DNA of 64,000 nucleotides from Flammulina velutipes (GCA_011800155.1 CM022377.1:2170001-2234000); one strand, 5' to 3'. Shown: positions 12,558-25,422, counted from the stretch's first letter. Program-made: numbers and translations. Notes: a model not told the origin generated them from the letters alone.

Positions 12558-13084
12558 TTCCGGCAACAGTTAGCCACTCTATGTGGTCACAGGCGTCTAT
12601 GGCAATGGACTTGCCTTTTTCTTTCCCAAAATAGATGAAGTCGATTTGAGTTGATTGAACTTGATTCAAGGTTAAATTGTACTCAACTCATACTCAATTC
12701 ACCTGGCCATAAGTTTGAGTTCCTGTCCAACTGGATCCGAATTGAAATTGAGTACAGATTGAGTTTACTTAGTTCATCCGGATTGAACTCAAATCAAGTT
12801 CAGTGCGGGAAAGGTGATCACATTGGAGTGGTAACAAGTGATTACGGAATCTAAATGGCTTGCCGACTGGGCAGATTGGCATCCACATGACTTGTTGTTG
12901 ATTTTTGGGTCGGTGTGGTGGCAGGGGTGGGCGGTATTGCACTGATGAGAAGCAAGTCCGGGAAGTGTTCGATGTGCTTGCCGTCGACTCTAGGAGCCGA
13001 GACGACGGTGGTGAAGGGCGGTTGGAACATTGAATGGTCGTTCTTCAACCTGTGGGGCGAGACGGCGCCTGTGGGGGCGGATAA

Positions 13085-13320
13085 GGGTCGAAAAGAGTCC
13101 GCGGGGCGTGCAAAGCACTGACCATCGACTTTTGGCAGCGAGGCGGTGAGGCAGGAGGGCGGATGGGTGTGCAACGAGTCCGCGGGGCGTGGCGTCGACT
13201 TTTGGCAGCGAGGTGGCAATGCAGACGGGCGGATGGGCGTGTAACGAGCCCACGGGGCGTTCAAAACGGTGGGCGTCGACTTTTGAAAGCGAGGCGGCAA
13301 TGCAGGAGGGTGGGAGGATG
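13085..13320 (+). repeat. GC-rich minisatellite in centre of palindromic element
   Basis: A unit of roughly 70-75 bp, recognisable by CGACTTTTGGCAGCGAGG and by AACGAGTCCGCGGGGCGT, recurs about three times with substitutions and partial ends. It has no coding character. Confidence 0.55.
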
Positions 13321-13452
13321 CGTTGACGAGATAGAAGGGAGGAGAAAGGAAAAGAAACGAGGATATGACTTAAGTTTGGCACCCATTACTCAAGCGCTTA
13401 CCTACGGAAATGCGGCGAACGAAGCATTATAATGCTTCGCTATTACCGTTAT

Positions 13453-13545
13453 GTATGGCTTGATAGCTCAGTGGTATTTGCGGCTATACTATCCCGGCTT
13501 CACGCGGAGGTCGTACGTTCGATCCCTACTGGTCGTTCTTTTATT
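13453..13545 (+). ncRNA. tRNA-like Pol III unit (degenerate), right arm
   Basis: TAGCTCAGTGG is an exact tRNA A-box match and CGTTCGATCCC a near B box at normal spacing, followed by TTCTTTTATTTTATT as a Pol III terminator. The T arm pairs at four of five positions, but the acceptor stem does not pair, so this is a tRNA-derived unit. It mirrors the left-arm unit. Confidence 0.4.
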
Positions 13546-13876
13546 TTATTACTCATCATAGTGTGAGTTGAGCAAGTTTACTAGAGTTCGAGTTGAGTTC
13601 GAGTTGAGTTGAAAAGTGATTAACTAGGGCATTATGCATGGACTAAACTCAATTACAATCTGTCACGCTTTACCGCCGTTTCGTGTCGTTCAAGTTAGAG
13701 AAGCGATGAGCAGATATTCCCGTTAATTCTGACTACAATAAGGTGTGAAATTCATCGATAACTTCACAGCCATATCAACTGTAAGCTCGTATCCAAGGTG
13801 AAGGTGTTTCGACCTCCGCTGATGCCCACCACGCGCGCAAATAAACTGGAGGCCAATAAATTAAGAAATGAGGAGC

Positions 13877-16599
13877 GCTAGTTACTACTTTCGGGTGCAA
13901 CCCGCTTTCGGACGCGACGCGCCCGCTTCCCTCATCTTCGACTCCCAGTCCAACGCTCAAGACGTCGCTCGAGCTCAGATTTTCTTTGTCCCATCCCGCC
14001 TACTCCTCTATGGGGTGGTTGGTTGGATATGGTTCGTATCCCACTGTGTCCACTGGTCAGCCACCTCCTGAGTCCTTCGGCAGCTTACTCATTGGCATCT
14101 TCGAGCAGAGGAGTTCCCGAACACGTGGTCGCGTCTCTTGACCCAGTTCCGGTTCTGGCCTTCCTCCCCTCTTTGCTCTTGCCCTTTCCGCTGTCGAAGT
14201 CCTCACCCCCACACCCGCAGTATACGTGTCCCGTATCCTGTCGTTCTCACCATTCTCCTCACGCCTTCCCTCTCGAGCTTAACTTGGCTAATGATCTTTC
14301 TTCTTTAGTCTACCAGTTTAGCTTTCAGTTGAACTTTGGCACAATTGCGCCACGTTCATCGATATGGATTAAGACCAGTCCAATGGTAGAACAACAATTA
14401 TAGCAATTCGGAACTGAGATACCAAGACTTCCGTTGGCTTCAAGCGCCTTATCTTCCCGCCACCATCATCATCTGCTTCCATTCCTTTCCTCGATCAGCT
14501 CGTGAGTTGATGGACAGTGAAAGGGAACCTACGACAAGTAGATCCTGTCGTATTCGTGGGATCGTACTCTTTTACCCGTGGGCTGTGCGTGCTTCTCCAA
14601 GCTGCATTTGGAACGAGTTATCACACCAATATTGGACTATGCGTGCCTCGTGTTACGCTAGAAATACGGAAAATCGAAGAACAGCGAGACACTTGCGTAC
14701 TTTGGGCTGGAGAACTAGATACAACGGCTAGCAACTGTGTGAATCTACTTACCATTAGCAGCTGAAAAAAAAAATGACAAAGGGAGATATGGAGCCTGAG
14801 GGGAAGTCACAAAATTCTTGGAGGCTAGGTCTCTGTTTTCTCGACCTATACAATAGCATTGCGGGGCGTATTCTAATACTGCATGTCCTCCCCGTTATCC
14901 GCGGACCAGACACCTTTACGGTACGGATGGTACCCACGCTCTGTGGCGGCGGCGTGGGTGACATATATAGCAATTGTTTGTTTCCGTTCGAAGCTGTAGG
15001 TTTTGAATAGCGAGCCTGCTGGACACCCCGGCCCATTCGTCACGTCCAATGTCATGTCATTTACTTTGGAACTTCTGCTCTAGCTCAGGCTCTTTCCGAG
15101 GCCTAGGGAGTGTCATGCGCAGTTTCTCTGTAGATTTTCCGACATTAGATCGAGGAATAATTCTATATGACATATAGTTGTACATATTAGCTCATTGCAA
15201 AGCCCTCCAGGACCTAAGTACATATCAAGCACACTGTGTGGCGTTGTCGATTACATAATAATGATTGCCATCGGCTTGTCATTCCAACCGGAGTCGCGCT
15301 ACTTACCTTTCTGCCACCACCGTCCTGTTTGAAAATCCACTGCCTTTGTCTCTATTCTAGCTTGGGTCACCCATTCTGCGCGTGTGATATGATGATCACG
15401 AAGAAAAATACCGTCGTATTCGGGGGGACAATCCTTGGGCCATCATCGACACTTTTGTCTAACGGAGCGACGGAGCGCCTGGTGCCGGGCTGTGTATCGG
15501 ATTTCTCGCGTCTGTATTCTTTTACGGCGACCCGGCAAGTTTGGACGGACGGGCAGCGCACTCCAATGATGCTGGGAAATTTCGGACCATGGATCAGCAA
15601 ACAGCAATTTGGTGTCCTACGTGGTGGGGCGTTGGAGACGATGGCTAGAGGCGATGGTGTTCATGTTACTCTGCGAGGCATAACGAACGAACGGCTGCTC
15701 GTCTTCGGCGTCGTTGTGACTGTAGTCGGCCTGTGAGGCGCCCACTGCCCGTCCGCCCTTTCCCCGCGTTCCAGTGCTCCTGGATACCATTACGGTACTG
15801 ATGATCCCCACGTCCTGTGGCGGCCAAGACTATGATGTGGATATCAGGACGTTTTTTGTATGTCTCGACGCAGGGCGTGTCGCGCAATTACGTCCTCTCT
15901 ATTCAAACCACACTTTCGAATGGGATTCGCGGGACTTTGTCTAGATGTATTGCGGAAAGGTGAATAGTTATAATCCTATGAAAGTCGACGCTATTGTGAG
16001 TCATTTGACATTGCTTCCCGTTGCCGCTATTCAAATTTTACCTATAGCTGTTCAGTTTTATTGTCTTCGGACATTCGACGACAATTATACAATACCGAAC
16101 CCTCAATATCACGCCGAGAACACTGATCAGGGCGCTGTTGCTCCCACGTTGGTTGTCCCAGAAAATTGGCGAGGAATCCTAAAACTTACATGATGAGATT
16201 TATATTGACCATTCAATGATTCACACCGGGAACTTTAACTTCCTTTCGCAGCCAATAGAGTCTATTTGTCTCTGGCTGTGGATTGGTTCATTGGTGCGTT
16301 TCAACGACCCTTTTCCGACAAATGAATGACTTATGTCGTAGAGTTGCAGAACACTCTAGTCCTCGGAGGACCTATTTGGAGATGGAGGAGATAAATGGGT
16401 GATGTCTCTATGTGGTGGCAAGTCCACCTGACATCTCTACTGAGCCTTCCTAGACCTGTTAGTTCTTTTCCTCATGACACGAGTCTTTCCTCAACACAGC
16501 CCACACTGATTACGTTGAGTAGCTGTCTTTCTCAATAGACTGCGATCAGCCTTAACGTGAACTTGTGGCGTTCATGGTGCTTTTTGTCTGACGACCACC
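13877..16599. other. 2.7 kb without a supported gene
   Basis: Several open frames of 60-166 codons exist, the longest at 15236-15736, but none has a recognisable motif, paralogue or coherent splicing. Short similarity between about 14919-15010 and 15787-15890 hints at an old duplication. The end of the stretch holds the NLR promoter. Confidence 0.35.
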
Positions 16600-19500
16600 A
16601 TGTCCTCCCAATTCCTCTCGAACCGCTCCAAGCGATTGAAGCAATGCTTCCACTGGCGTGGCATACGCTCTTTAGCTTGGCCGACAAGTGCATCCTCTCC
16701 CGCGGTCAACGTAGCATTGTCGGACGACAATGCGGCGCCACCAATAGGGCCACACGGACAAGCAGACTATCCTCTACAACCACTCGCAGGGGAATCTGTG
16801 AATGACACTCTGACTGAAGGTATGTGATCATGTTCGATGATTCGGCAAGCGTTCTCAACGTCCGCCACCACAGGACTGACCGCCACTTCGTCTTCAACCG
16901 GTACGCCCCATATTGTGTTCATCAAGACTGTAAATCCTGATGTGTACGTTAGACGCCCATACTAGCTCTGTCGCCCCGACGATCATTTCAACCCCATACA
17001 CTTTTGCTCGAGGTAGGTTGTGCGCCTCATCTGAATGTCCCCTTTACTGATATCTGGCAGATCCTATCGACAAAGCGTTACCGCCTGTTCCAACGTCTCC
17101 TACATCCCCTACTAGCAATGCATTCCTCCAAGTTCCAGCAAGAACAGGTCCGTACATGATTGCTTCGCCGTGAAATATCGAGTCCGGCTCACTCACCATT
17201 AGATGTTCCGCGACCAGGAATTCTAGCTAGTGCATCCACGCCAACACTCAACACAGGATCGTCACAGAAGCGGAAAAGGCTAGGCCAATATTTTCGACGT
17301 ATGCTACGCCCACCGCGCGTGCCGCAGGACGAGCCACAGACCGAAGGTAAATGAAGATAGTTCCGTTCCCGCTGAGTGACTCAGTTCTAACCTCAATGAA
17401 AGATGTCCCTCCCAATCAATGCCCTCGGATGATCATTGCAGCGCCTAATCATTCTACTCGAGGTAGCTAGAGACTATGTGCTTTAAGGACATAGCCTCAC
17501 TGATGTTGCTCTCCAGAAGGTTTATTTCCTATAACCATCATAGTCGATAAACCATTGCCGCCTATTCCAGTCTCCCCTACTTCCTTGACTCCCGATGCAT
17601 CTGGAATCCGGAGCTCAACAAGGGAGGGAACAGGTGCGTCTTTCAGTGCCTTTAGATGATTCGTGTAGTCAAGAACTCATGTTTATCAGACTCGGACACA
17701 CCCTGTAGCTCCGTTGAAGATGACATGGCAGGTCAGTGGTCCACTTAACCAGTTCAATAATCTATCTCATGCTTGTTTTGCAGCTCCACGAACGGCAATA
17801 TCCTCCAAGCTCAAAGAGACTGCATTGCTGACTTGGCACGGCCTCAAGATGCTCTCCAAGAACGCAGAGAAATCTCTCGACGGTACACCATTGAAACTGC
17901 CTATTTCCATTATAAATTCTGTCCTTGCCACTGCAGATGTAAGTTGATAGTTCCTTGCTTTATGCCGACTCACGTTGTGCTGTAGGCTGTCATTGATAAC
18001 CGGGAAACGTTGGCAATCTTTATCTTGCCGTATACCGAGCGCCTGGAGACAATAATCAACTTTATGAAGGGGAAGAAACATCTCAACGGCATCGAGCCGA
18101 GCTGCGAACGCATCTCCATGTACGTCGTCTCACGCGCGGGGTTAATCTGGTAGACTGATATCTAGTATTCAGCGCTCTTCGAGAAGCTAAGGATGCGCTT
18201 GAGCAAATGCGTGCGCGATCAATACCCGTACATATTTTGGAGGTCAACGAGTTTCCCACGAAAATCCGGGATATATTCAGGCGGGTCGATGAGGCTACGA
18301 AGAACTTCGAGGTGTGTGTTTACGTGCTCTTGGGTTTAGTTTTAGTTAAATAAGACCAATAGCTCGAGTTGGTGTTAGTCGGTGTCCGGCAGGGACAGAA
18401 GTTAACAGAACATGCCGAAGTAAGAACAAACCACTTTCAACGCGAGTATGTCTGATATCCCATTAGATGCTTCGTCTTTCTCAGCTCAGACCGAGCAAGG
18501 AAGTCACCTACAACGAAGTGAAGCGCGAACCTTGCATGGAAGGCACCCGGGAGGAAATCATCGAGTCCATCATGACGTGGTGCAAGGATACTTCGCCTTC
18601 CAGCGCTCCCGTGTATTGGCTTAGTGGAATGGCTGGAACGGGCAAGTCCACCATCGCGTACACGATCTGTCAGAAACTGTACGGAAATGGAGAAGCGGCC
18701 CGGCGTTTGGGCGCTTCTTTCTTTTGTTCTCGCCAGATCGTAGCTGGTCACAGGCGGCAGAACATCATTCCTACCATCGCGTACTGTCTCGCGCACAACC
18801 TCCCTGCGTTTGGACGAGCCCTTCTCAATTCTCACTTCGACGCTCAACTCCCTCCGCTAACGGACCACATACGGAGCTTGCTCCTGGAGCCTTGGAATGC
18901 GTCTACTACTGGATCCGATCAAAGTCTGCCTCCTTTGGTGGTAGTCATTGACGCGTTGGATGAGCTAGAGGAAGACGATGGTTCAAGGTTTCTCGAGGAG
19001 TTGATAAACGAGATCGCACAATGCAAAGGCACACTCCAAGGCCTCAAGTTCCTTGTTACCAGCCGTCGGGATCCCCATATCGAGAACGCCTGCTCCTCCA
19101 TCGATCGCCGGGCCACCTATCGGCTGGAGGAGGTTTCTAGTCACGTCGTTGACCAAGACATCAAGGCATACCTCCGCGCAAACCTCCCAGATGATGTTGA
19201 GGAATACAGGCTCCGCAACCTTGTATGTAAATCGTCAGGGCTTTTCATCTTCGCTGCAACAATCGTGCGCTTCGTCATGTCTGTCGCACAAGCTGATATC
19301 AGGCGAGATCGCCTCAACACACTCATCGACAAACTACCCGACCAAAGTCACCGCGGCGCCGGGGGTTTGCTTATCGACCACCTCTACGAAGACATTCTCG
19401 ACACATGGATCTCCCCCATAGCAGAGGCTGAACAAGATCTTCCTCTTGCAATCCTCCAAACCGTCATTTGCACCGAAGAGCCCATTCTCATCTACGATAT

Positions 19501-22500
19501 CCCTCTCCTCTTCGACTTGAACAAGCGGAGCATCGAAGCGAACAGTGTGAAGGAGTTCATCGCATCCCTCCACGCTGTACTCTACATCTCGGGGGATGGT
19601 CGGGTATGCATCTACCACAAGTCGTTCGCGGACTTCATGCTAGACCCTACTCGCTTTACAAACGAGAAGTTGGCTGGGAGAATGTGCCCCACTATCGATC
19701 GCCAAGTTTGCCTTGCCACATCGTGTTTTCGACTCATGGATTCCCTTCGATTCAATATATGTAGCCTACCATCGTCCTTCCTCGAAGACCACGAGGTACC
19801 GGAGCTTCCCACGTCTATTGACGATAACATCTCCTCCGCGCTGCGATATGCTTGCCGTCACTGGGCAGCCCACTTTTCCGAGATATCCCTCGGTAACGAA
19901 CAGAGAGGGCGACTCGAGAAGATGTATTGGGAATGGCTCGAGAAGCGGTCGTTGTTCTGGATGGAAGTGATGAACTTACTTGGTGTAATGAGGGAGTGCC
20001 ATCATCTATTGGTCAAAGCTCGTCAATCATTTATGACGGTAAATCTTCAATGTTACGTCTCGTGTACATGATTCAAACTTTGTATAGACACTCAACACGG
20101 AAGAGAGTAAAGACCTCCTGGCGATGGAGAACCTTGCGACGAGCTTTGCTGCTAACGTTATCGCGGATTCAACCCCCCATCTATATATCTCTGCCCTCGC
20201 AGCCTCCTCACGGATCTCTACTCTATTGTCCAGATGGCGGGACGAATTTTCTGGAATACCCTCTCTAAATCCCCTCCTTAACACGGGAGAGTTGTTACTA
20301 TCCCTTCGACATGAACTCGCAGTTGCCTCTGTCTGTTTCTCACCCGACGAAGCACACCTTGTATCTGGCTCATGGGACAAGACCTTGCGCATTTGGGAGG
20401 TGTCAACCGGGAAGCTGCTACACCAGCTGGAGGGACACAAGGGACGTGTTGCATCTGTCTGTTTCTCACCAGACGGGCTGCGTATCGCGTCTGGATCATG
20501 GGATAGGACAGTGCGTATTTGGGACGTATCATACTTAGCAGGGGAACAACTGCACGAGCTAGATGGACACGATCTTCTTGTATCCTCCGTCTGCTTCTCA
20601 CCCGATGGGACCCGTGTCATATCCGGATCGTGGGACAAGACAGTACGTGTCTGGGACGCGGCGAGGGGGAAACAGCTGCTTATTCTGGAAGGACACCAGA
20701 GCTATGTGGACTCGGTCTCTCTCCCCCCGGACGGGACATGCATCGTCTCTGCGTCTTGGGATAAGACGATTCGCCTTTGGGATGCGTCAACAGGGACACA
20801 ACTGCACCAGCTGGATGGACACCGTGACTGGGTACGCTCAGTGTGCTTTTCTCCAGATGGGACACGTCTCGTCTCTGGCTCGCAAGATTGCACGGTGCGG
20901 ATTTGGGACGTGGCGTCATGTACACAGCTGCTCCAGCTAGATGGACATGACGGAGCAGTCACCTCAGTCTCCTTCTCACCTGATGGGTTTCACATAGTTT
21001 CCGGCTCGCAGGACCATACGGTGCGGATTTGGAACGTGACGACAGGAAATCAGCTTCACCAGCTAGACGGACACCTTGACTGGGTGCGCGCAGTTCGCTT
21101 CTCTCCGGATGGGACACGCATATCCTCCGCGTCAGATGACAAGACAGCGCGCATATGGGATGCGTCAACGGGGAAGCAGCTTCACCAGATAGGCGGACAC
21201 AAAGACTGGGTACGCTCAGTCTGCTTCTCGCCGGATGGGACATACATTATCTCTGGCTCGCGGGATAAGAAGGTGTGTGTGTGGGACGCCTTGACTGGGG
21301 AGCAGTTGCACCAACTGGATAGACACAGCAGCTCAGTCGCCTGCCTCTGCTGTTCACCTGATGGAGCCCACCTCGTTTCAGCAGACAACAACATCGTGCG
21401 CATTTGGGATATGGCCACGGGGCAACAACTGTACCAGTTGGATGGGCATACTGACTGGGTGCGCTCAGTCTCCTTCTCGCCGGATGGACAGCATGTCATA
21501 TCAGGCTCCGATGATATGACCGTGCGTATTTGGAATTCCTCGACGGGGGATGAGGTACATCGGCTGGAGGGACATACTAGCTCAGTGCACCTAGTCTGCT
21601 TCTCATATAACGGGAAACAGGTTGTCTCAGGTTCACAGGATAGGACAGTGCGTATTTGGGACGCATCATCGGGGGCACAGCTGTCTCAATTGGAAGGGCA
21701 CACCAACACCGTCACTTCCTTATGCTGCTCCCCAGACGGAAGATACATCATTTCTGGTTCCGATGACATGACGTTGCGCGTTTGGGATGTCTGTGTCGGG
21801 CAGCAGTTGCACCAGCTGGCGGGACACAACGACTTTGTTACATCGGTCTGCTTATCTCCGGACGGGAAGCGGATTGTCTCTGGCTCCTACGAAAGGACCG
21901 TGCGCGTTTGGGACCTGTATACTGGGATGTTGCTGCTCGAGCTGTTTGGACACAGTGACACAGTGCACGCAGTCTGTTTCTCCCCGGACGGGGCACACAT
22001 CATTTCTGGCTCGGACGACAAGACAGTGCGTATTTGGGACGCAATGACGGGTAAACAGCTCCATCGACTTGATGCACACAACGGACGAGTACGCACCGTT
22101 TGTATCTCGCCGGATGGGACTCGTATTGTCTCTGGTTCGGATGACAAGACTGTGCGTATATGGGAAATGTGGTCAGCCGGACGGTCTCTCGAAGTCAACG
22201 AATCATCATCGTTCTCCGAAGTTGGATTATTCGTAGTCCCTCACACCGCGAGCGATGGCTTTCTTTCTCCCGCTGCTACTTGGAAGTTCCCCCAGTCAGG
22301 TATGCATAAGCTCAGATCTATGTTCTTCCGTTATTCATTTGACTAACATATTCCAATAGGTTCAATGAGAACGGATTGGTCGATCGACTCCTCGGACAAT
22401 GGATGGATCGTCTCCTCCGATGGTGAACGTTATATGTGGCTGTCGCAAGAGATGCATCAATATCTTCAGCGCCCGGATCTCTTGACTATCAACTCGAAAG

Positions 22501-22577
22501 GCTTTGTCACGGTTGACTTTACGACCGGCCATTTTGGTACAGAATGGATACATTGTTACACGCCAAACGTAATCTAA
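16600..22577 (+). CDS. NACHT-WD40 NLR-like (STAND) protein
   Basis: Fifteen exons: 16600-16819, 16874-16900, 16953-17012, 17061-17147, 17203-17346, 17403-17462, 17517-17633, 17690-17731, 17784-17938, 17986-18119, 18173-18311, 18363-18419, 18467-20038, 20088-22299, 22360-22577; 1747 residues. The first part is low-complexity (Pro/Ser/Thr, basic K-R-K-R). Then come a helical region of about 160 residues like the MLKL/HeLo-type N-terminal bundles of agaricomycete NLRs, and a NACHT NTPase with Walker A G-M-A-G-T-G-K-S-T and Walker B V-V-V-I-D-A-L-D-E-L. Fifteen WD40 repeats of 42 residues follow (S-P-D-G, S-G-S-x-D-x-T-V-R-I-W) and a short tail. The family senses ligands through the repeats and signals cell death or incompatibility through the N-terminus; ligand unknown. 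All splice sites keep phase; the early exons are all phase 1-1. Confidence 0.85.
20300..22180 (+). repeat. Fifteen tandem 126 bp WD40-coding repeats
   Basis: Units of 126 bp (42 codons) follow head to tail. Many neighbouring units share long stretches at DNA level, for example 'tctgcttctc.cc.gatgggac' and 'gtgcg.atttggga', as expected if unequal exchange or gene conversion keeps them similar. Repeats 4, 7 and 9 deviate most (S-L-P-P-D-G; S-S-A-S-D-D-K-T-A; one residue shorter without G-S-x-D). Confidence 0.8.
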
Positions 22578-22912
22578 TACATATTCCCTCTCGTCTGTGA
22601 CTTATAATGTTATATTACCGCATAGTAATTGATTCAGACCCAGTACATACCCTATTGATCGTCCCCAGTAGCTCGAACGCGCTTTGAACGGTCGGGTAAA
22701 AGTCACGTGTGTCAGCCTTCCCATTGTAAACATTTGAGTATGGAAGTCCGTCTTCCTCTTATTTTCATGACTCTATACGCTCGTCAGATTGGAGAAACAG
22801 TCACTAGCTGTCACTCTGTTTCCTAGTACCAGATGTAGATTTTAGATTATTACTTTATATATGGAAATATGGAACGTCGTGACGCCTCAACCAGCAGCGC
22901 CTGTCGGACTAC

Positions 22913-24319
22913 TCAAGCTGCCCACTTTGCTAGATCAGGAATTGAAGATGAGCTATTCAACGATTAGAACAGGTATTCGATTTCGAATGAACAATACGTA
23001 CCCCGTACGCAACACTCCCTTCTGAGCTGATTTGGAGAACCATTGCCTCGCAGTATTCCTCGCCCCTGGATTACTGCTTTCGCTGCCCAACATCTCGATG
23101 ACGACTTCCGCGACTGACGACTCGGAGACTACCAGGTCTAGGTTATGCAGAGCGGCGGTTATCGCCTGCGAGTCCTCTTCTTCGATCCTCTCTTGGAATA
23201 TCAGGGTGAGCTTCTCTGGGTGGTGGCTGGCGGTGGTATTCTGGATATTGGTTGCCCACCAGTTGATGCATGCCGCCATATGTGATAGAAGCTCGTCGCG
23301 GTACAGCTGTACAGCAATAGTGTTGTCAATAATTACGAGGTGAGTGACGGAGACGTGGTTAAGGTCCAAAGAGGGCAGACGTGTCTGGTAATAGACGTCG
23401 TCGGCTGATGGGGCGATGAGAATCCATGATCATAGAATAACGCGCAGCTAACTTTCTGTAACGATGCAGAGCATCTCGAGCTTCACGGGCAACAGCCCCG
23501 GCGTCCCAATCAAACGCGTCACGGTCCTGAACTCTTCAACGGCACCGATATACAAAGTTACTTTGTTCAGGTTGGGGAACAACGCGGCGAGGGGACAAAG
23601 ATCGGAGAGCGAGATAAACGGCTCGGCTGAGAGGGAGAAGTGAAGTTCTTCCACGGAAGTGACGGGGGCGCATGGACGAATATGATGGTCTGCGTCGCCT
23701 CCGATGACGGATATGCCTGTTTCAATGAGGCGAAAGCGTCTGATATTCGCGCCCTCGAGAACGCGTAGAACGTCGCCATGTACGCCAGCCTGGAAGAGGA
23801 TGTCCAAGTTTTGCAGTGTGCGTGGGAGGACGTTCCCGCTTTGCAGACCTCCCCGAATCATATGCAAAAGGCTCGCACATCCCTTATTCCTCGCCAACTT
23901 GAGCACGAGATGGTTTAAGGATGGAAGGCCGGAGATTAAGGTTGAGACGGCGAGAATGAAGGGATCGGCAGAAAGCAAATAGGGCGTGTTGATCGTGAGC
24001 TTCTTGATGTGGCTCTTGATGTGTGGGGAACGCTTCAAGATCAGTTCAAGATCGCGCATGCCAATAGAGGGTAGGAGGATTTTGGACGTATTGGCTACTG
24101 ATATGTCATAGGGGAGGAGATTAAGGGAGCGAAAGAGCAGCGATTGGCTTGTCGAGAACCATTTTCGACAGACAAGAGCAGTGCGGGAAAGAGCAGGTTT
24201 GTCGTTTGCGAGATAATAGATGATGTAGTCGATTAGCTCCTGGGGAAAGTCGGAAATTGTCCTAGAGAGAAGCGTGTCATTCTAGAGAGCACTATTTGAG
24301 GCGCACATTCTACATACAT
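22913..24319 (-). CDS. F-box protein C, close paralogue of B, split start codon
   Basis: Exons 24319-24318, 24261-23453, 23404-23002, 22952-22913. As in gene B, AT at the end of exon 1 joins G of exon 2 to make the start, giving M-T-I-S-D-F-P-Q-E-L-I. Both later introns sit at the same positions as in B, and the C-terminus again reads I-P-D-L-A-K-W-A. The protein is about 417 residues with an F-box (V-C-R-K-W) and a leucine-rich-type region. B and C agree over most residues, so the duplication is fairly recent and both copies are kept open. The gene faces the 3' end of the NLR gene. It is probably an SCF adaptor. Confidence 0.75.
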
Positions 24320-24351
24320 TGGCCTGCCGAAGCTTAAGAATCAGATGGCGG

Positions 24352-24396
24352 TTCGCAAGGTAACCAACCGGACCGTTGCGGACCGAATTTATTCCT
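24352..24396 (-). promoter_or_regulatory. Conserved upstream element of F-box gene C
   Basis: On the minus strand it reads ACGGTCCGGTTGGTTACC, then TGCGAACCGCCA. It matches the element before gene B nearly base for base and that before gene A in its core. Confidence 0.5.
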
Positions 24397-24794
24397 GTTT
24401 GCGGCTTTTGTCCTCATCCCCTCCAGATTGATTCTTTTTGGTAAGGAAGTATCCCTCTTTGTACCGCCATTCATTCAGTGTCGTATTTTACCGAAAACTT
24501 CACCACACAGAGCATGACTCAGGTCGACTCTCGAGGGACTTGATGATATCCGTGTTCGTTGCAAGTCATACTTGCTTAGGCCGAAAACGATCGCACGTCG
24601 GCGGCGACATACATGCATTTCCTACTGCCTGACTCTGTGGCGCATTATAATACTACCACCGCTGATATCCCTTCAACTTACAGAAAGTCCCTATTGGTAC
24701 GCGCTCGTCTTGGGTCTGACACCATGCCGTGGTAGTCTCCGACATTGACCATCGAATATATTCTTAGTGACTACTTGACGACTACTGACCATTT

Positions 24795-25422
24795 CTACAG
24801 CAGTCCTTTCTCCCAGCGTTCCATGATGAAGAATACCACCCTTTTTTCTATTCCGGTACATTCATCTCTGTGGCGCATCCATGGCATTGGACTGTCGATA
24901 TGCCTGTATCTATTGCAGCCTATGCATCGGATGAGGACGTGGTCTGGCTGGATCGTTTCCCCTTGTGGTGCGCGGAGTAGGATATCAACCCATGGTTCGC
25001 ACGAGAGCCACCTCCGCGTTCTCGCGAGCGTGATACTCTCCCCCTGGAACATCGGCGGCTCGAAGAGCTTCCAGAGGACAATGGTGCTGGGGTCCACGAT
25101 TTTGTATGTGAGGCCGTCCCATTGCGCTTGCGTGAGGGGCTGTGCTGCGCTCCGGGGGATGCTGTCTCAGGAATTAGCTCTTGGTTTGCTCTCCATACCG
25201 AGGTGGTGAAGCGTACATGGAATTTGGAGGCGGGATACCATCCAAGACTTGATGTTCGAGGATGATAGCGCCTTGAGTGAGATAGGTGACGTGCCAACGG
25301 CATGTCCAGCTATGCGCGAGGCAGTTGCAGGTGTTGTTACTTTGGGTTTTGACGCTGCTGCGCTCATCCGAGGCGAGGCGAGTGGCTACGGCCTCTTGGA
25401 CGATATTGAGTGTATATGGCAT
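24795..25422 (-). CDS. Cys/His-rich small protein, copy 3
   Basis: Exons 25422-25217 and 25149-24795, joined by a 67 bp intron, give 186 residues. It is closely similar to copy 2 (2036-2669): N-T-C-N-C-L-A-H-S-W-T-C-R-W, then L-T-Q-A-Q-W-D-G-L-T-Y-K, C-I-G-C-N, H-R-D-E-C, and the terminal I-M-E-R-W-E-K-G-L-L. The stop-free frame needs the intron at the same place as copy 2. Gene C follows 475 bp downstream on the same strand, so the two-gene order is conserved although the block is inverted relative to modules A and B. Function unknown. Confidence 0.65.

Larger units (their letters stand above)
12182..13876. mobile_element. Palindromic composite repeat element with tRNA-like units
   Basis: Two nested sets of inverted repeats define this stretch. 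The outer pair (12182-12220 and 13837-13876) shares GCTCCTCATTTCTTAATTTA and continues to about 40 bp. The inner pair (12337-12411 and about 13578-13666) is about 75-85 bp long, begins GTGACAGA.TGTAATTGAGTT and contains ATAATGCCCTAGTTAA. Inside, many CAACTCAA/TTGAGTTG motifs recur. Just inside each inner arm lies a tRNA-like Pol III unit pointing outwards, and the centre holds a GC-rich minisatellite. No transposase is present, so it is best read as a non-autonomous element. A target duplication is not clear. Confidence 0.6.

Noticed and set aside
15236..15736. 166-codon gene
   Set aside because: No motif, no paralogue, no splice sites, and low-complexity composition of a random frame.
14919..15890. 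Duplication of about 100 bp (14919-15010 and 15787-15890)
   Set aside because: Only short shared blocks (ACGGTAC, CTGTGGCGG) with poor alignment between them; too weak to call.
20027..22198. Minus-strand frames across the WD40 array
   Set aside because: Open only because of the 126 bp repeats; shadows of the NLR exon.
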